Below, piece by piece: positions 50,420 through 61,422 of a DNA stretch of 64,000 nucleotides. Source of the stretch: Asterias rubens (lineage: Eukaryota; Echinodermata; Asteroidea; Forcipulatida; Asteriidae); assembly GCF_902459465.1 (NCBI RefSeq), contig NC_047063.1:3038001-3102000 (forward strand), written 5' to 3'. Made by a program: the position numbers and the translations under genes. Each line of letters begins with the position of its first letter. Position 1 is the stretch's first letter. Below the pieces are notes generated by a model. It did not search any database, was not told the origin of the DNA, and saw nothing but the letters and a program-made list of their open reading frames with translations.

Positions 50420-53400
50420 CTACCACACAAATGGAGATCTTTCTCGTAGCACCTTCAGTCCATGCTTCCGCCACTCTTTCTGTTTGATCCATAACTCTTG
50501 AGCGGTGTCCAGACACGCAAGGACAGTCCCTCCTTTCCAACATGTCATCCGAGGGTCTAGATCCTGCACCATGGAAGATAATAATTATACTAAATAATAC
50601 TGGGTTATCATATACTGTCGGCTCTTGTTAAAACAAGGTAGCTAGGACTGGCCAAATTGCGTCTTTATAACCGAAACAGAGAGAACAGCAAAACAAAGAA
50701 ACACAAAGCAGAAATAAGTTTGGGGACCTCAGAATGTATTCTTTGTATACAGAACCTCATAACAGTGATTGGGTCACGGGTGAATTAATCCAATAACAAA
50801 GGGTGATTATTCTATGCAGTGTCAATTCCTACCTTCAGCTCCACTGAGTTTCTGCATGTCTATGTTTTCTTCCTTGTAGCCCCTAACCTAGAGTGGCTTT
50901 TAGCCTTGTTTTGGGCGACTTGCATAATTTTTTTTGGTTAAAAGCCAGGGTGAGCAGTGCCTGGCGGGCCTCCCCAGAACTAACAAATTTCACCCAGCAC
51001 TCTGAGCAAAGTACACTGTGCCACCCAGCACAGCACTTCAGCAATGATGGTCCTCATATCAAAACATGAATAATTTTGTTGAATCATTCGCCCTTAAGGA
51101 AATACCTCCATCAGAAAATACAAAAATCACCTTAGATTTGCAGATGACTTCAACTTTCTCGACGACCTTTCTGAAGGATGGAGGCATCTTGGATTGTACT
51201 CTGTGCTGAAGCATGTCAGAGGCTCCTTGGAAGAGACTAAGTCCTCCTCCGACAACCAGAATACAACTGTACATCTTCTTCTTGGTCTCATCAGATGCTG
51301 TGAATTACAACAAACAGTTTTAGGGCAGTTGGGTTGGCGTAGTGTTGTGTCTTGCCTTGCCTTCCATCCATCTATGGAACCCTGGTTAAAATCCCACCGG
51401 GAAAACTATGGACTGGATTGTCCCTGGTATCTAATCTTGCCTTCCACCTCTGGAACCCAAGTTCAAATCCCACCTGAGGCACTATATGGACAGGGTCTGA
51501 CTGTGTGGGTTTTCCCTTGAATAACTCTCTGGGTTTTTCCTCCCACATCTAAGGAGGCTTTGCATGGTGAGGTGTCAATGTATACTTGGTTTGCGATAAC
51601 ACCATGTAGATAAAGTTCTTTTGAGAATTGCCGCAGAGTAGATTATTTGTAACTTGGGAGACTTCTCAGTTCTAAAAAGAGGTGTCCGGCTTGTTATAAA
51701 TACTCCTGGGGCGGAAGGTAGGTGATCAGCCAGGATAACTACTTTTGCTTAGTGGATTGAGGGGCTTCTCTTTGTTAACTTCCCAAGGCCTGGAATTTCA
51801 TCTCTGAAAGGGCAAGGCCATTTGATTTTGCAAAGGGCACTTGTATTTGAAAATCATAAAGTCTATCGGAAAATTTTGAAAGGGCACAAAGGCCAAGACC
51901 GAAGAAGGTTGTGGCCTCCATTTAATTCCAGTTTTTGATTAGTCTCAATATTTCGACTAGCTTGTTCTAGTCATCCTCAGGAGAATGTGTTTGTGATTAT
52001 GTTACAATTATCACTACTATTGTTTTATATACAATGAAAAATCAAACCAACACAAAATCCTTAAAAACAAAATTCTGAATCTTTAAACTTACAGCAACAG
52101 TCAATACTATGCAGTATAGCCTGGTCAACACCTAAGGGTTTATCCATGGATTGCGACGTTGATATCCGCCTGGAGATGGTTGGGGGCGGGGCTTCCTCTG
52201 CCTGTATTAGATCATTCTGTGATTGGCTGTTTGGTGAGGATGATAATTGGTTGGTTGATGACGTCATGACGCTGTCTGCATTCTGAGTGCTGGACTCCGA
52301 GTTGGGGGCATTGGTTGTTTTTGATTTGTTAGACTGTAAAAAAAACAGGCCGGTAAATTATTACATTGTAAATCTTTACCATTGAGAATATGTTGCCGTT
52401 AAGTGACGCAGTTGTAAAGTAATAACAATAACTGGTTTATATATTGCGCATTATACAATAACCGCACCAATGCGCTTTATATAACATTCCTTTCTCAGCT
52501 CCATGGGGAGTATACAGCTTAAGCCGTGCACTAAGAGGGCTTTTTCCAACACAATATCAACCTCTACCCTCACAGGTACCCACTTATACCCCTTGGTGAA
52601 GAGAAGCAGTTAGTAAAGTATCTTTCTCAAGGACACAAGTGTCCTGATCGGGACTCAAACCCACACCCTGAAGACAACCACCAGAACTTGAATTTGATGC
52701 TTTTATCCACTCGGCCATTACACCCGACATATAAGTAAAGGGGAAAAGTCTCCCTCTTTTTTTACCTGTTGTTGTTCCTTCTGAGTCTGTAGCAGGTACA
52801 ACTCGTCGTGGATATCTTCCGAATCTCCCTGGTTTCTTTGCTGGGTGTACGTCATCTTCTCACCGATCACCCCGAAGATTAAGGGATAGAACAACCCCAT
52901 GGGGGCGTGGAATGTCTCATCACCCAGCTTCAACTGATACATCAGGGTTGGCTGGTACGGGTAGCGCACGTGGAAGTCTAGCAGTTGCGACCCATCAAGG
53001 TCCTGTTGGAAAGAGATTTTGTTTTAAGACCCTCGTTTCAAAGTCTGGGAAAAGTGCATCATCTGTTCGAACAGAATTTGATCACAAATTTCGACGACAA
53101 GTTTCACTTTTATTTTCACTTCCTTTCCCTTAGTCGACTGGTCTAATACTATGACAACAGTCTTCTTTTCCGTCTTGTTTGTATGCCAGCTTCAAAATTA
53201 ACTAGGGCACTGACTGGGGCACATCCATATAAGCAAACATTATGGATGGACTGACTAGGGCACTGACCGGGGCATATTCATATAAGCAAACATTATGGAT
53301 GGACTGACTAGGGCACTGACCGGGGCACATCCATATAAGCAAACATTATGGATGGACTGACTAGGGCACTGACCGGGGCATATTCATATAAGCAAACATT

Positions 53401-56400
53401 ACGGATGGACTGACTAGGGCACTGACCGGGGCATATTCATATAAGCAAACATTATGGATGGACTGACTAGGGCACTGACCGGGGCATATTCATATAAGCA
53501 AACATTATGGATGGACTGACTAGGGCACTGACCGGGGCATATTCATATAAGCAAACATTATGGATGGACTGACTAGGGCACTGACCGGGGCATATTCATA
53601 TAAGCAAACATTATGGATGGACTGACTAGGGCACTGACCGGGGCATATTCATATAAGCAAACATTATGGATGGACTACTGTATGAAGCCTATGATGTGTG
53701 ACAGTTTTCTGTACCAGACGATTTGGCCAAGTTTTTTTTTATTGCACTGCATGTTACCTGCAACAAGACTTTACGGTGAATTTTGTAGAATATGCATGAT
53801 GGAAAGGACATGGATAATGGAAGCAAAGAAATGATCTACTTTCAAAGTTTATGAAAAGGCTACACATACACCATCCATTGCGTGTGTCGTGGCCGAGCAG
53901 AGAAGAACAACGGAGTCGATCCCAGTCGTAAAACTTGTGTCTTTAAGTAAGACACTTAGTGATGTGTCCTTAAGATTAGATGTAGGGCCTGTGTGTAATT
54001 TAATGCACAAAAATAACCAAGTGCACTTATTGTAAAGAGAAATAAATAAATATCAAACATCCTTGAACTTGCCCTATAGAGGCAAGAAGAATGCTAAATG
54101 ATATAAGAACCAGACTCACCTGGTCAAGATGGCAGAATGTTTCTTTAAGTTCTAGGAGGAGTAGGGCGTCCATGGTTTTATCCGGTTGGCACTCTTGGTA
54201 CGGGAAGAAAGCTCTCTCTAGCAACCAGGTGAAGCAACGAGTGACATCACTGCCACCGTAGGTCATACACAATCTGAGATGAAAAGAAAAAGTCACAATG
54301 CACTAAGGCATAAGATTTCTACGAGTCTTCACACTAGTAAGTCTTTTTAAAGCCACCACAGAAGAGACTTCACCTTGGCACTTCAACAAGGAGCAAGCTT
54401 GAGTTGAGTGCGAACATCAGTCAACCTGTGATTAACCAATGACCAGCAACGTACATGGGCAGTTGTGTACTTACGCGACTGACTCGTTTTGGAAGTCCGG
54501 TTGACCATTGGTACCCATGGTATTCAACACTCCAACTGCCTTCTGCATTATTTTTCCCTGTAGTTTTCACTTTTTCCCATCTGTGTTTATGCATGTTGAG
54601 TATGAAACAGGCTTTTGGGACCATGGAAGGAAATATTGGTCCTGAGGCTGGATCCAAATGGTTGATCACATTAGTCAACCCTTGGTCAACCAGTCCGAGT
54701 GCGAGTCATAATAGTCTCAAGCTTGCTCCAGGCATACAGGCCTGAGCATCGTCTAGCTTAAAAACGTATTTTGTGTTTCTATAAGGAACAGACCTTTGAA
54801 CATTTGAACCTACAAACCCCATATTTTACAACAGATGAAGACTGATCGAAACTTTGAGTTTGTACAACAGTAAGCCACAGCAAGAGATATTGCTACGAGG
54901 CAACAAACATCTTGAAACTTAAGAACGTACCTTGTATTTCTATGGGACAGACCATCTTCCACACAGCACACACTTGTTTTCTGATCGCCGACATCCACAA
55001 CACAAGCACTACTTAGTCCACTACCGTACGTCGCCAACACAGATTCCTGAGGTTGTAAAAACCAAATGTAAAAACAATGAGAAATGTCCTTGCACTGTGG
55101 ACAACTCCAACCAACATTTAGAAATAAGGCACTTTTTCATAAATCAACACACAAACCTGTATGTTAATCAGTTTTAATTCTTGGCCCGTGGAAAAAATGG
55201 AGGTCAATTTTATAGAGTACGAGGGGCGACTTTCATGCACATAGCATGGGTTTTGAAAGACTTTTCAGGCTATTTTATAACAATTTTGCCCATTTTTGTG
55301 AGGGCTAAAAAATCAGAAATCAGACTTAAAGGCAGTGGACACTATTGGTAATTATTTAAAATAATTATTATCATTCAACCTTTCTTGATTACGAGTAATG
55401 GAGAGCCACTGATAGTATAAAACATTGTGAGAAACAGCTCCCTCTGAAGTGACGTAGTTTTGGAGAAAGAAGTAATTTTCCACGAATTTGATTTCAAGAC
55501 CTCAGATTTAGAATTTGAGGTCTCAAAATCAAGCATCTGAAAGCACACGACTTTGTGTAACAAGGGTGTTTTTTCTTTCATTATTATCTCGCAACTTTGA
55601 CGACCAATTGAGCTCAATTCTCACAGGTTTGTTATTTTATGCATATGTTGAGATACACCAATTGAGAAGACTGGTCTTTGATAATTACCAATAGTGTCCA
55701 CTGTCTTTAAAGTAGGAAGAATATCATGCCTGTTTAATGAATTTCTTGACTTTGCAGACATCCTTGTTTTGTTCTGTGGCAGTTACATATTTGCTAAACA
55801 ATATTTTCTCCTAATCTTGAAAGGTAAAATAGTATTTATCTGAAATGATTTACTTTTGTTCTTGAGAGTTAGAAACATTCTATACCTTACCTGGTGGACA
55901 ATGGCAGCACCAAATCCGAGCCTAAGCAACAGCAGATTCATGAGTTCTTTCACGTGTGGCCGATGGTAGATATCAGGAATGACAAGAATGGCGCGGTAAT
56001 GCTGAAAGACGAGAGAACGAAACCCCAACAAACTTAGTCTCGCTTGAAGAAAACTTGCTATAAACCGTACTGAATATGACGTCACCGCTCAATTATCAGA
56101 CCTACAAGACGGTGTCTGTGTCCGTATGCGTATGTGTGTGCGTGCATGTGCCGTAGAAATCAAACCGGGAATGTTGCGTGCTGCGTGCTTCGATGATGTA
56201 CGCGTTTGGACGCGCATACGGTTTGCCCTACAAGATGGCGACTTTTCATAGCAAAAAGGGGCAATTCAATACGGTCTATTGTCTTTCTAGGGGTGGAATT
56301 ATAAGCAGGCCAGTGGGCTCTGTGCCCCTACCCTAGTCTTGGCCTTTGTGTCCCCTTAAAAATGTTCAAAAGTAAAAACAAACCAAACAATATTGTAAAA

Positions 56401-59400
56401 AACCCTTCAGCCTGAAAAAAGGCATCCAACTTATAACAGACCTGGAATTACATGGAGGCCACAGCCTCTGTTGCCCATGGTCTTGGCCTTGGTGCCCCTT
56501 CAAAAAATTCCCATAGACTTTAAGATTTTCCCATGGAATTGCCCTAATTCAAAATAGAAAAATGACCTTGCCCTCTGAAAGTTGAAATTCCAGACCTGTA
56601 ATCTATCAGTTAAGTAGGTGTTATTAATCAACTCTTTTTAAATTTCTATTTTGTATTGGGATACATTTAGTGTATTGCTTATCTGCTTATTGTTAGATTT
56701 TTGAAAGTTTTTTACGTGCTGATTTAGTGAAGTACTCTAAAGCCTTGCATGAGGCGCTATATACATGTTTTATTATTATTATCATAATAAATTTAAGGCC
56801 TGATTATCATCTCCAGTTACTTTGAGATCTTTAATAGGGATGTCTAGTTTCTGTTGTAACACAGCTCCCCAAATGGTCTCCAGATCTTGCAGCACGGCGG
56901 TCAGCGAGCCTCCGGCTCCTTCGTGGAGGTTGAAGCGCCCTCTCCTGATTGGCCAGTGGATGTTGTAGCCATCAGCTGGTTCAAGATACAGGGCCTGCAA
57001 CAAAATCATAATAATTATAATAATGGCTTCTTATATAGCGCGCATATCCAGCACTCAGTGACGCTCAAGGCGCTTTTACATACAGTATTTCCTGCAAGGT
57101 ATGTGGGACTACGTTTGAATTATGAGACCTACTCCTTTTACATAGCACCATGTAATGGTTTTACAAGGTGCTGTGACGCAATTTGCTGCCAATTTGCTGC
57201 AAAGTGCACTGGGTTCTTTTACGTGCGTTACACAACACACAGGACCAACGGCTTAATGTCAGTAGCTGTTAAGTGTCTTGCTTAAGGACACAGGTGTTAC
57301 AACTGGGACTTGAACCCACACTCTGCTGATCAGAAACACCAGAGTTTGAGTTCGGTGCTCTTAACCGCTCGTCCACGGCACTTCATAAATAGTACCAACT
57401 TTTAACCTTCGGAGCAGCCGAGGGGCACCGGCGGAAGGACCGGCTTCATACTACAAATATGCGATCAATTCTGCTGATTTTTGTTTTGAACTACCCTTAA
57501 ACTATCTGGACACTGTTTCGTCATTCAAACTAAAAAAAAACACCTGTTCCCAGCTACTCTTTAATTGTTTTTGTTTTTCTTTGCCTGTTGTTGCTGAGCG
57601 CCATGATCTAGATGGAATGGCGCTATACAAATCTGGTTTATTATTAAATATCACTCTTTTATATATATTGTAGTGATTTCTGGTTGGGTAGAGTCAGAGG
57701 TTGACAAATAGTGTGGGATTGCAGAGTAGTCTTTATGGACCTATTATAATGTGCACAGAAAACTCACTCCTTTGAATAACAATAATAATAATAACCCATT
57801 TTTATATAGCGCTTTTCACACCCAGAGGGCGTCCCAAAGCGCTTCACATTATTACCCCTGGTCACTGGGCCTTAAATCACTCCTTAAACCCATCTCAGCT
57901 CCCTGGTGGGGAGTATACAGCCTTGTGCAACATTAATATGCGCTACTCGGCTAAATCAATCACAAAAACCATCTCTGCCCTCACAGGTACCCATTTACCC
58001 CTGGGTGCAGAGAAGCAATTATAGTTAAGTGTCTTGCTCAGGGACACAAGTGTCACGACCGGGATTCGAACCCACACTCTGCTGAACAGAAACACCAGAG
58101 CTTGAGTTCGGTGTTCTTATCCACTCGGCCACGACACCCTATACATTGCAATCTTAACATGTATTAGCTTTCGGAATGCTTCAATCTTTAGTGTGTGGGT
58201 GCAGGGAACATCTTTTCATTTGTTCGGACCATAAGAACAAGAATTGTGCCTTCCGCTTGCGCCCAGTGGGTCCAGCATGTAATTTTTCCCCAGGAGGTGC
58301 TCGGAGCAAGATAAATCTAACCTCGTCTCCGACGATGTATTCAGGTAGACTTGTTGTGTCAGTCCATCTCATACCAGAGTTTTCATCTAAAGGCTGCGAA
58401 TTGACAGAGCGGTTGTATGTCAGAACCTGTGTGGAAAATGTGATAAAATATCAATAATAATATCAATAATAAATTAAAAGTAATAAATGGCAGGTTAAAC
58501 TTGGAGCACCTGGCACCATTCCAAAACCACTGGGGAAACATATGGATGAAATAGGGGCAAATGTGAGGGTAGATCTGTTACTGAAGGCAGAACTTTTGGG
58601 AACAGCAAGGACCTGCGCTAGACCCTCCAGATCTAAGGCTACGAGAAGTAGCCTACTCTGACAACAGCTCCAGTGCTTGTTACCAAATAAGTTTTATGGT
58701 AATTGCTTTTTTGATTATTTTCTTAAAATGTCATACATAATCAACACCTGCAGTGCTCCTTACCAAGTCAGTTTTTGATGGTCATTCAATTTTGGAGTAA
58801 TTACCAGAAGTAAACCCTCTTTTTAGCTATAACCCCCTACTGAAACAAATCCACCCCTTTGGTGCATAAACAAAGTGCTTCATGGGCAAATTATCATATC
58901 AGGCCTGTATGCTTAGTTTTTGAAAGGGCAAGGGCACCAAGGAACTTTCTCTTTGGCAAAGGGCACCCTATGAGGAAAATGTAAATTTCTACTGGAGCAT
59001 TTCAGGGCACCAATGCAATGACGAAGGGGTATGGAGGCAATCGCCTCTGTTGCCTCCCTGAAGTATCAAGCCTTTCATATGATTTACAAATGGCACCAAG
59101 GCAATGACCAAGGGGCATGGAGGCAATCGCCTCTGTTGCCTCCCTGAGGTATCTGGGCCCAATTTCATAGAGCTGCCAAGCACAAAAATTTGCTAAGCAT
59201 GAAATTTCTTCCTTGATAAAAACAGGATTACCAACGAAATTTTCATGTGATTTTCACGATGAGCAAACAATAGCTGTATAGGCAATATGCAACAAATGGA
59301 AATTTGGTTGGTAAATCCTATTTTTATCGGGGAAGAAATTTCACGCTAAGCAAATTTGTGTGCTTACGGCTGTATGAAATTGGGCCCAGGTCTGTCATAT

Positions 59401-61422
59401 GATTACAAATGAAAGATACCTCTGAGGAAGGTACACTTTGTCTGCGTTGACCTTGGGATGTCTTACGAGACCAGATGGCTTGCTCCACCATCTTCAGAGT
59501 CTGCTCCTGCTGGGTTTCACTGTTAGGATGCTGCATGGAATATATAAAAGAATGAAGTCGCATGAATCAGGCCTGTATGCTTTGTTATGGGTGTGGGGGT
59601 CTGGAGCCCCAAAAGGTGCGGACAAATGTTTATTGTAGTGCTCTGAGATTAAGGTCATGAGCTCTGATGCCAACGTAAATAGAAATATGTCTTAGAAAGA
59701 AGCTGATAGTGTAAGGCTAAGTCAGAGTTGGCGGCTAGGCAAGCCTGGAATTAAATACGCAGAGACCACGAAGGCCATGGCATGTTGCCCCTGGTCTTGG
59801 CCTTGGTGTCCTTTCAAAAGTTGCCCATTCACTAACTTTAAGATTTGTTAATCTAAAATGCAAACGGCCTTGCCCTCTCCAAGATGAAATTCCAGGCCTG
59901 GGCTTGGGCTAAGTCACTGTGTCATTATGCATTGGAGAACAGCCCATGGCAACACCCTTAGCAACAGTCAACACTGTAGTCATAGTGCCAATTTTGATGG
60001 GGCCTAACATAGTTACTCCTTGCTTTGATTTGTTTCATCCTAAAAAGATAAGTCTGAAAATATTCCTAGAACTTACAAATATCCCATCTCTTATGAGAAT
60101 GGAATCTTCATAAAGTGGTTGAGATGGATCCTTCTTCCGTCGAGCGATAAGATGAGGGATTGTGACAGGGGTAGCATCTGCAGCTCGGCCGATCCGCAAC
60201 CAGTAAGATCCTGGGTGGATAACCACAACGGTGGCCCACTGGATAGGCTGAACAAAATCAAACCATGTAGTGTTAAATGTTACTGTGTACAATAAATATA
60301 CATTTTATCAAGTACACAAGGGAAACTGGCTTGGTGCATTTTAAATAATTTGGGGGTGAACTAGACCCAGTAACTGGAGCGCTGTACTCCTTTTTTCCCC
60401 AAAAAATTATCGGGCTGGAGCAGGAATTGAACTACTGACCTCCGGGTTAACGTGCCGGTGCTATACCAATTTATTTATTTTTTTTGACATTTGCATTTTC
60501 GTTCGACAAAAACTGACAAAATACTAGGCCTAGTATAGATAGTACAAAAATGCAAGTTATGTATACAAAATTCAAATATCAATATAAACCACAAGGGAAA
60601 CTGACTGGGTAAATTTTGAAATGATTTTTGGGGTTGAACAAAGAATGTGTGATCCCTGGCTACACGGCAGTTAACGGTTGTATGGCTTCTGACTGGCACC
60701 CCCGAACAAAGGTATTGACAGAATAGGGACACCGCTAGATAGGGCTAGATAGCTCAGTTGGTAGAGCGCCGGCACGTTAATCCGGAGGTCGTTGGTTCGA
60801 ATCCCACTCTACTCTAGTCAATTCTTTGTTCAACCCCAAAAATCAAAATTCAAATAATGTACAGAGCCCCAGTTACTGGATCTAGTCATCTCCCTATTTC
60901 TGACATCAGTTCATTACTAATAGAATACTAGTAGTACTACTATTAGTAATGAACAAACCCCAGATGTACAATTTTTTGTAAACCGGTGCGGCCGTACAGC
61001 GCCTCAGAGTCAGATATGTCTGATATAGTAATGATGACAGTTGATGAACATGATGAATGAATGAATGAATGATTTGGATTGAGTCAGAGTGAGATCAAAT
61101 TCAAGCTACCTCCTCTGTAGTGTATCCTCCACCCCAAACAAAACACACTCTATACGCCCTTTTCCATTCATGTCAAATACAAAGTTGTTGATCCTTGTGA
61201 TTTCACTTTATGCTTTTCTAGTTGGAATTGAAAAGATTTATTAATATTTAATAGTTCTTAGTTGTCATCTTCTTCTTTTTTGCATTGAGTTTTGAATTGA
61301 ATGAACTGTAGTGTACTGTGTGCATTAAATAAAAAAAACATTGCAATTTGCAATTTTGATGTATCTTATTCGACCGAGAATTCAAAACAAGACAGAAAGA
61401 AAGCAAAACTTACCTCGACCAT
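50420..61422 (-). CDS. ACTR8: Actin-related protein 8 (INO80 complex subunit)
   Basis: Twelve exons, in transcript order: 61422-61414, 60247-60077, 59530-59420, 58426-58322, 56994-56821, 56001-55891, 55046-54931, 54273-54120, 53002-52766, 52333-52093, 51297-51131 and 50563-50420 (TAG). All phases agree and give 579 residues. Arp8 hallmarks: VVVIHPGSYWLRIGRA, PHLIARRKK, GYNIHWPIRRGRFNLH, GGSLTAVLQDLE, RAILVIPDIYHRPHVKELMN, ATYGSGLSSACVVDVGDQKT, VCCVEDGLSHRNTR, YGGSDVTRCF, ETFCHLDQDLDG, LDQ/VDQAILHSIDCCSSD, ILVVGGG, KMPPSFRKV, CWKGGTVLACLDTAQELWI and a RERSPFVW end. A Ser/Gln/Asn-rich insert (exon 10) matches the known variable loop. Arp8 binds nucleosomes/DNA in the INO80 remodeller and helps DNA repair. 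The N-terminus (MVE then PIQWATVVV) is about 40 residues shorter than in human, so an upstream start or exon may be missed. Confidence 0.95.
50966..51090 (+). repeat. Segment shared with 46099-46235
   Basis: GAACTAACAAATTTCACCCA, GCACTCTGAGCAAAG and CAGCAATGATGGTCC; last ACTR8 intron. Confidence 0.6.
51325..51565 (+). repeat. tRNA-like/tandem SINE-type repeat
   Basis: Two B-box-like blocks, CCCTGGTTAAAATCCCACCG and CCCAAGTTCAAATCCCACCT, each after CTTGCCTTCCA, followed by TGGGTTTTCCCTTGAATAAC. Weak evidence for class; ACTR8 intron. Confidence 0.35.
51580..51790. repeat. TTGGTTTGCGGTAACACCAT family copy
   Basis: ACTTGGTTTGCGATAACACC, CCGCAGAGTAG, GACTTCTCAGTTCT and CTGGGGCGGAAGGTAGG in the same order as at 31066-31340. 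Confidence 0.5.
51788..51930. repeat. CTGGAATTTCA / GGGCAAGG repeat
   Basis: GGCCTGGAATTTCATCTCTG AAAGGGCAAGG and GGGCACAAAGGCCAAGACC; inverse of the version at 56284-56602. Confidence 0.5.
52428..52735 (-). repeat. tRNA-derived SINE, minus
   Basis: TATATTGCGCATTATACAAT body, CAAGGACACAAGTGTCCTGA, inverse B box GACTCAAACCCACACCC and inverse head TCCACTCGGCCATTACACC. Lies between ACTR8 exons 9 and 10. Confidence 0.7.
53208..53672 (+). repeat. 53-bp minisatellite, about nine copies
   Basis: Unit GGACTGACTAGGGCACTGAC CGGGGCATATTCATATAAGC AAACATTATGGAT; starts spaced exactly 53 bases apart (for example 53241, 53294, 53347), with only a few substitutions between copies. ACTR8 intron 8. Confidence 0.95.
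53885..53975 (+). repeat. SINE head fragment
   Basis: GTCGTGGCCGAGCAGAGAAG, GATCCCAGTCGTAAAACTTG and AGTAAGACACTTAG match the SINE at 43338. Confidence 0.45.
54417..54480 (+). repeat. Single-copy relative of the 49-bp minisatellite
   Basis: CAGTCAACCTGTGATTAACC AATGACCAGCAACGTACATGG parallels the sequence that precedes the array at 15180-15215. Confidence 0.6.
55326..55711 (-). mobile_element. GTGGACACTATTGG TIR element, minus
   Basis: TTAAAGGCAGTGGACACTAT TGGTAATTATTTAAAATAAT at left; AATAGTGTCCACTGTCTTTA at right; internal GAGACC/GGTCTC inverted pair. ACTR8 intron 6. Confidence 0.75.
56060..56279. mobile_element. TIR element with ATAGACCGTATTGAAT ends
   Basis: ATAAACCGTACTGAATATGA at left, ATTCAATACGGTCTAT at right; interior matches 9014-9233. 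ACTR8 intron 5. Confidence 0.7.
56284..56602. repeat. GGTGCCCCTT / CTTGGCCTTGG repeat
   Basis: GGTCTTGGCCTTGGTGCCCC, TTGCCCTCTGAAAGTTGAAA TTCCAGACCTG; related to 51788 and 59755-59900. Confidence 0.5.
57006..57386 (-). repeat. tRNA-derived SINE, minus
   Basis: ATGGCTTCTTATATAGCGCG to ACTTGAACCCACACTCTGCT and TAACCGCTCGTCCACGGCAC; same subfamily as 6270-6655. It begins 12 bases upstream of ACTR8 exon 5's acceptor. Confidence 0.7.
57776..58150 (-). repeat. tRNA-derived SINE, minus
   Basis: (AAT)n start, TTTATATAGCGCTTTTCACA, CTCAGGGACACAAGTGTCAC, inverse B box GGGATTCGAACCCACACTCT and inverse head ATCCACTCGGCCACGACACC. ACTR8 intron 4. Confidence 0.8.
58898..59150. repeat. GGGCAAGGGCACCAAGG repeat, partly duplicated
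   Basis: CAGGCCTGTATGCTTAGTTT, AAAGGGCAAGGGCACCAAGG, then GCATGGAGGCAATCGCCTCTG twice. Confidence 0.55.
59153..59395. mobile_element. Palindromic GGGCCCAATTTCATAGAGCT element
   Basis: CTGGGCCCAATTTCATAGAG at left is mirrored by TATGAAATTGGGCCCAG at right, with TTTGCTAAGCATGAAATTTC / GAAATTTCACGCTAAGCAAA inside. Best-preserved copy of this family in the window. Confidence 0.7.
59755..59900. repeat. CTTGGCCTTGGTGTCC repeat
   Basis: CCTGGAATTAAATACGCAGA, CTTGGCCTTGGTGTCCTTTC and TTGCCCTCTCCAAGATGAAA TTCCAGGCCTG. Confidence 0.5.
60300..60900. repeat. Two tRNA-Asn-like SINE copies facing each other
   Basis: The plus copy at ~60740-60825 has TAGCTCAGTTGGTAGAGCG and GTTGGTTCGAATCCCAC around CACGTTAATCC. 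An inverse copy at ~60405-60470 shows GAATTGAACTACTGACCTCC and the same loop. Both carry GGGGTTGAAC-type bodies. The stems are imperfect, so these are tRNA-derived, not tRNA genes. Between ACTR8 exons 1 and 2. Confidence 0.55.
60909..60954. repeat. Short perfect palindrome
   Basis: GTTCATTACTAATAG and CTATTAGTAATGAAC are exact inverse arms of 15 bases around a partly symmetric TAGTAGTACT centre. Confidence 0.75.

Noticed and set aside
60752-60825. A tRNA-Asn gene (GTT anticodon)
   Set aside because: D and T arms are recognisable, but the anticodon stem has a mismatch and the acceptor stem does not pair; better explained as a SINE head.
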